Positions 63,201 through 64,000 of a DNA stretch of 64,000 nucleotides are shown here, in pieces. The notes beneath the pieces are model-generated. The model saw nothing but the letters and a program-made list of their open reading frames with translations, was not told where the DNA came from and made no database searches. A program made the translations under genes and the position numbers. The first letter of the stretch is position 1. Every line of letters starts with the position of its first letter. Source of the DNA: Desulfotignum sp. (lineage in GTDB: Bacteria; Desulfobacterota; Desulfobacteria; Desulfobacterales; Desulfobacteraceae); contig JAGYOW010000011.1 of NCBI GenBank assembly GCA_018399285.1, positions 20,342 through 84,341 of the forward strand, read 5' to 3'.

Positions 63201-64000
63201 ATGATGTATGATCGAATGCAGGAAATGAGCCGGCAGGAAATGGAAAAAATCCATGACGCTGCCATGGATCTGTTGAAGACCACCGGCGTGGCCTTTAATG
63301 ACAAGGAAGCCCTTGAGATTTTCAAGGACAATGGTTTCAAGGTGGAAGGCACCACGGTATTTTTTGAAGAATCTGCGGTTCAGAAAGCCCTGGAAACGGC
63401 CCCCAAACGGTTCACGGTTTACGCCAGGAACCCCGAAAAAAATGTGGAGATCGGTGAGGACGACTTTGTGTTTCTCCCCGGATACGGGGCTCCGTTTATC
63501 ATGGATGCCAAAGGCAACGAACGCCAGGCCACCATGGAAGACTATGATAATTTCTGCAAACTCATCCAGACTTCCCCGTATATCGACATGAACGGATGGA
63601 TGATGGTGGAACCGTCAGACATGCCGAGTCAAACCGTTCATCTGGACCTGAACCTGTCCAACATGCTGTTGTGCGACAAACCGTTCATGGGCAGCCCGGT
63701 TTCCCGTCAAGGCGCCCTGGACGGCATCGAGATGGCCGGCATTCTGTGGGGCGGCAAAAAAAATATCATGGACAAGACCGTGTCCGTGTCTTTGATTAAT
63801 TCCCTGTCCCCGCTGCAGTTTTCCGATGAAATGATCGGGTCCCTCATAGAATTGGCCCGTCACAACCAGGCCTGTGTGGTGGCATCTTTGATCATGGCAG
63901 GGGGCTCAGGTCCTGTGACCCTGGGCGGTGTCATGGCCCTGCAGAATGCGGAAATCCTGGCCGGCATCACCCTGGCTCAGCTGGTCCGGGCCGGTGCCCC
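63201..64000 (+). CDS. MttB-family trimethylamine/glycine betaine methyltransferase (partial)
   Basis: The open frame (266 codons, cut by the window edge) starts with an ATG after RBS AAGGAGG and matches the MttB superfamily: MDLLKTTGVAFNDKEALEIF, FFEESAVQKALETAPKRFTVYARNP, FLPGYGAPFIMDAKGNERQATMEDYDNFCKLIQTSPYIDMNG, and AGGSGPVTLGGVMALQNAEILAGITLAQLVRAGAP. These enzymes move a methyl group from a methylated amine to a corrinoid protein. Many members lacking pyrrolysine act on glycine betaine or other betaines. The diagnostic position near residue 330 lies beyond the window, so trimethylamine versus betaine cannot be decided from this protein. The transporter next to it favours a betaine. Confidence 0.9.
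   Translation, partial: MMYDRMQEMSRQEMEKIHDAAMDLLKTTGVAFNDKEALEIFKDNGFKVEGTTVFFEESAVQKALETAPKRFTVYARNPEKNVEIGEDDFVFLPGYGAPFIMDAKGNERQATMEDYDNFCKLIQTSPYIDMNGWMMVEPSDMPSQTVHLDLNLSNMLLCDKPFMGSPVSRQGALDGIEMAGILWGGKKNIMDKTVSVSLINSLSPLQFSDEMIGSLIELARHNQACVVASLIMAGGSGPVTLGGVMALQNAEILAGITLAQLVRAGA

Overview
This window is chromosomal DNA of moderate GC content from an anaerobic sulfate-reducing bacterium, most likely a member of the Desulfobacteraceae (Desulfobacter/Desulfotignum/Desulfobacula-like). The clearest marker is a complete dissimilatory sulfite reductase operon, dsrA-dsrB-dsrD-dsrN (11,394-15,703, minus strand), followed by panC. A class-III-like tetraheme cytochrome, an aldehyde:ferredoxin oxidoreductase (AOR) family enzyme and an MttB-type methyltransferase fit the same anaerobic lifestyle. 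I found no rRNA, tRNA, CRISPR array or intact insertion sequence.

Layout. 1-4,251 (minus): a partial membrane-anchored protein, a zinc-ribbon protein, two PilT-family ATPases, a DivIVA-domain protein and a YggT protein. 4,611-9,825 (plus): AOR-family enzyme, MoaD/ThiS-like protein, DEAD-box helicase, a disrupted tatA/B and tatC. 9,962-10,426: tetraheme cytochrome. 10,540-17,766 (minus): panC, dsrN, dsrD, dsrB, dsrA, an unknown protein and a TPR protein. 17,971-19,405: DapA-family aldolase and a small unknown protein. 19,406-22,871: broken coding sequence, including remnants of a sensor protein. 22,872-28,661: YkgJ-type protein, galU, a lytic transglycosylase and a large EndoQ-UvrD fusion. 28,802-33,974: a receiver-GGDEF protein split by frameshifts, a broken stretch and two unknown genes. 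33,975-38,507: two different glutamate dehydrogenases. 38,754-42,338: MaoC-like protein, EamA transporter, GGDEF remnant and a frameshifted argG. 42,438-45,074: pspF and a sigma-54-driven pspABC operon. 45,076-51,987: LysE transporter, proB-proA, dodecin, azlCD, a hydrolase, a YdcZ-type transporter and trmO. 52,024-57,502 (minus): a peptide ABC transporter operon, dppABCDF, with many frameshifts. 57,906-59,720: acyl-CoA dehydrogenase behind a FadR-like operator. 59,884-64,000: a sigma-54 activator, a sigma-54 promoter, a BCCT betaine transporter and the start of an MttB-family methyltransferase, which together look like a regulated methylated-amine (betaine) utilisation locus.

A striking property of the sequence is that frameshifts occur in tight patches (about 8,650-8,850; 19,400-22,750; 29,780-32,830; 41,060-41,620; 52,590-56,150), while every gene between the patches is clean. 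Inside patches the protein signal continues from frame to frame, and even the stop/start overlaps of the dpp genes are preserved. I read most of these as local sequence or assembly errors rather than true gene decay, although the sensor remnants and the 30,464-32,210 stretch could be real pseudogenes.
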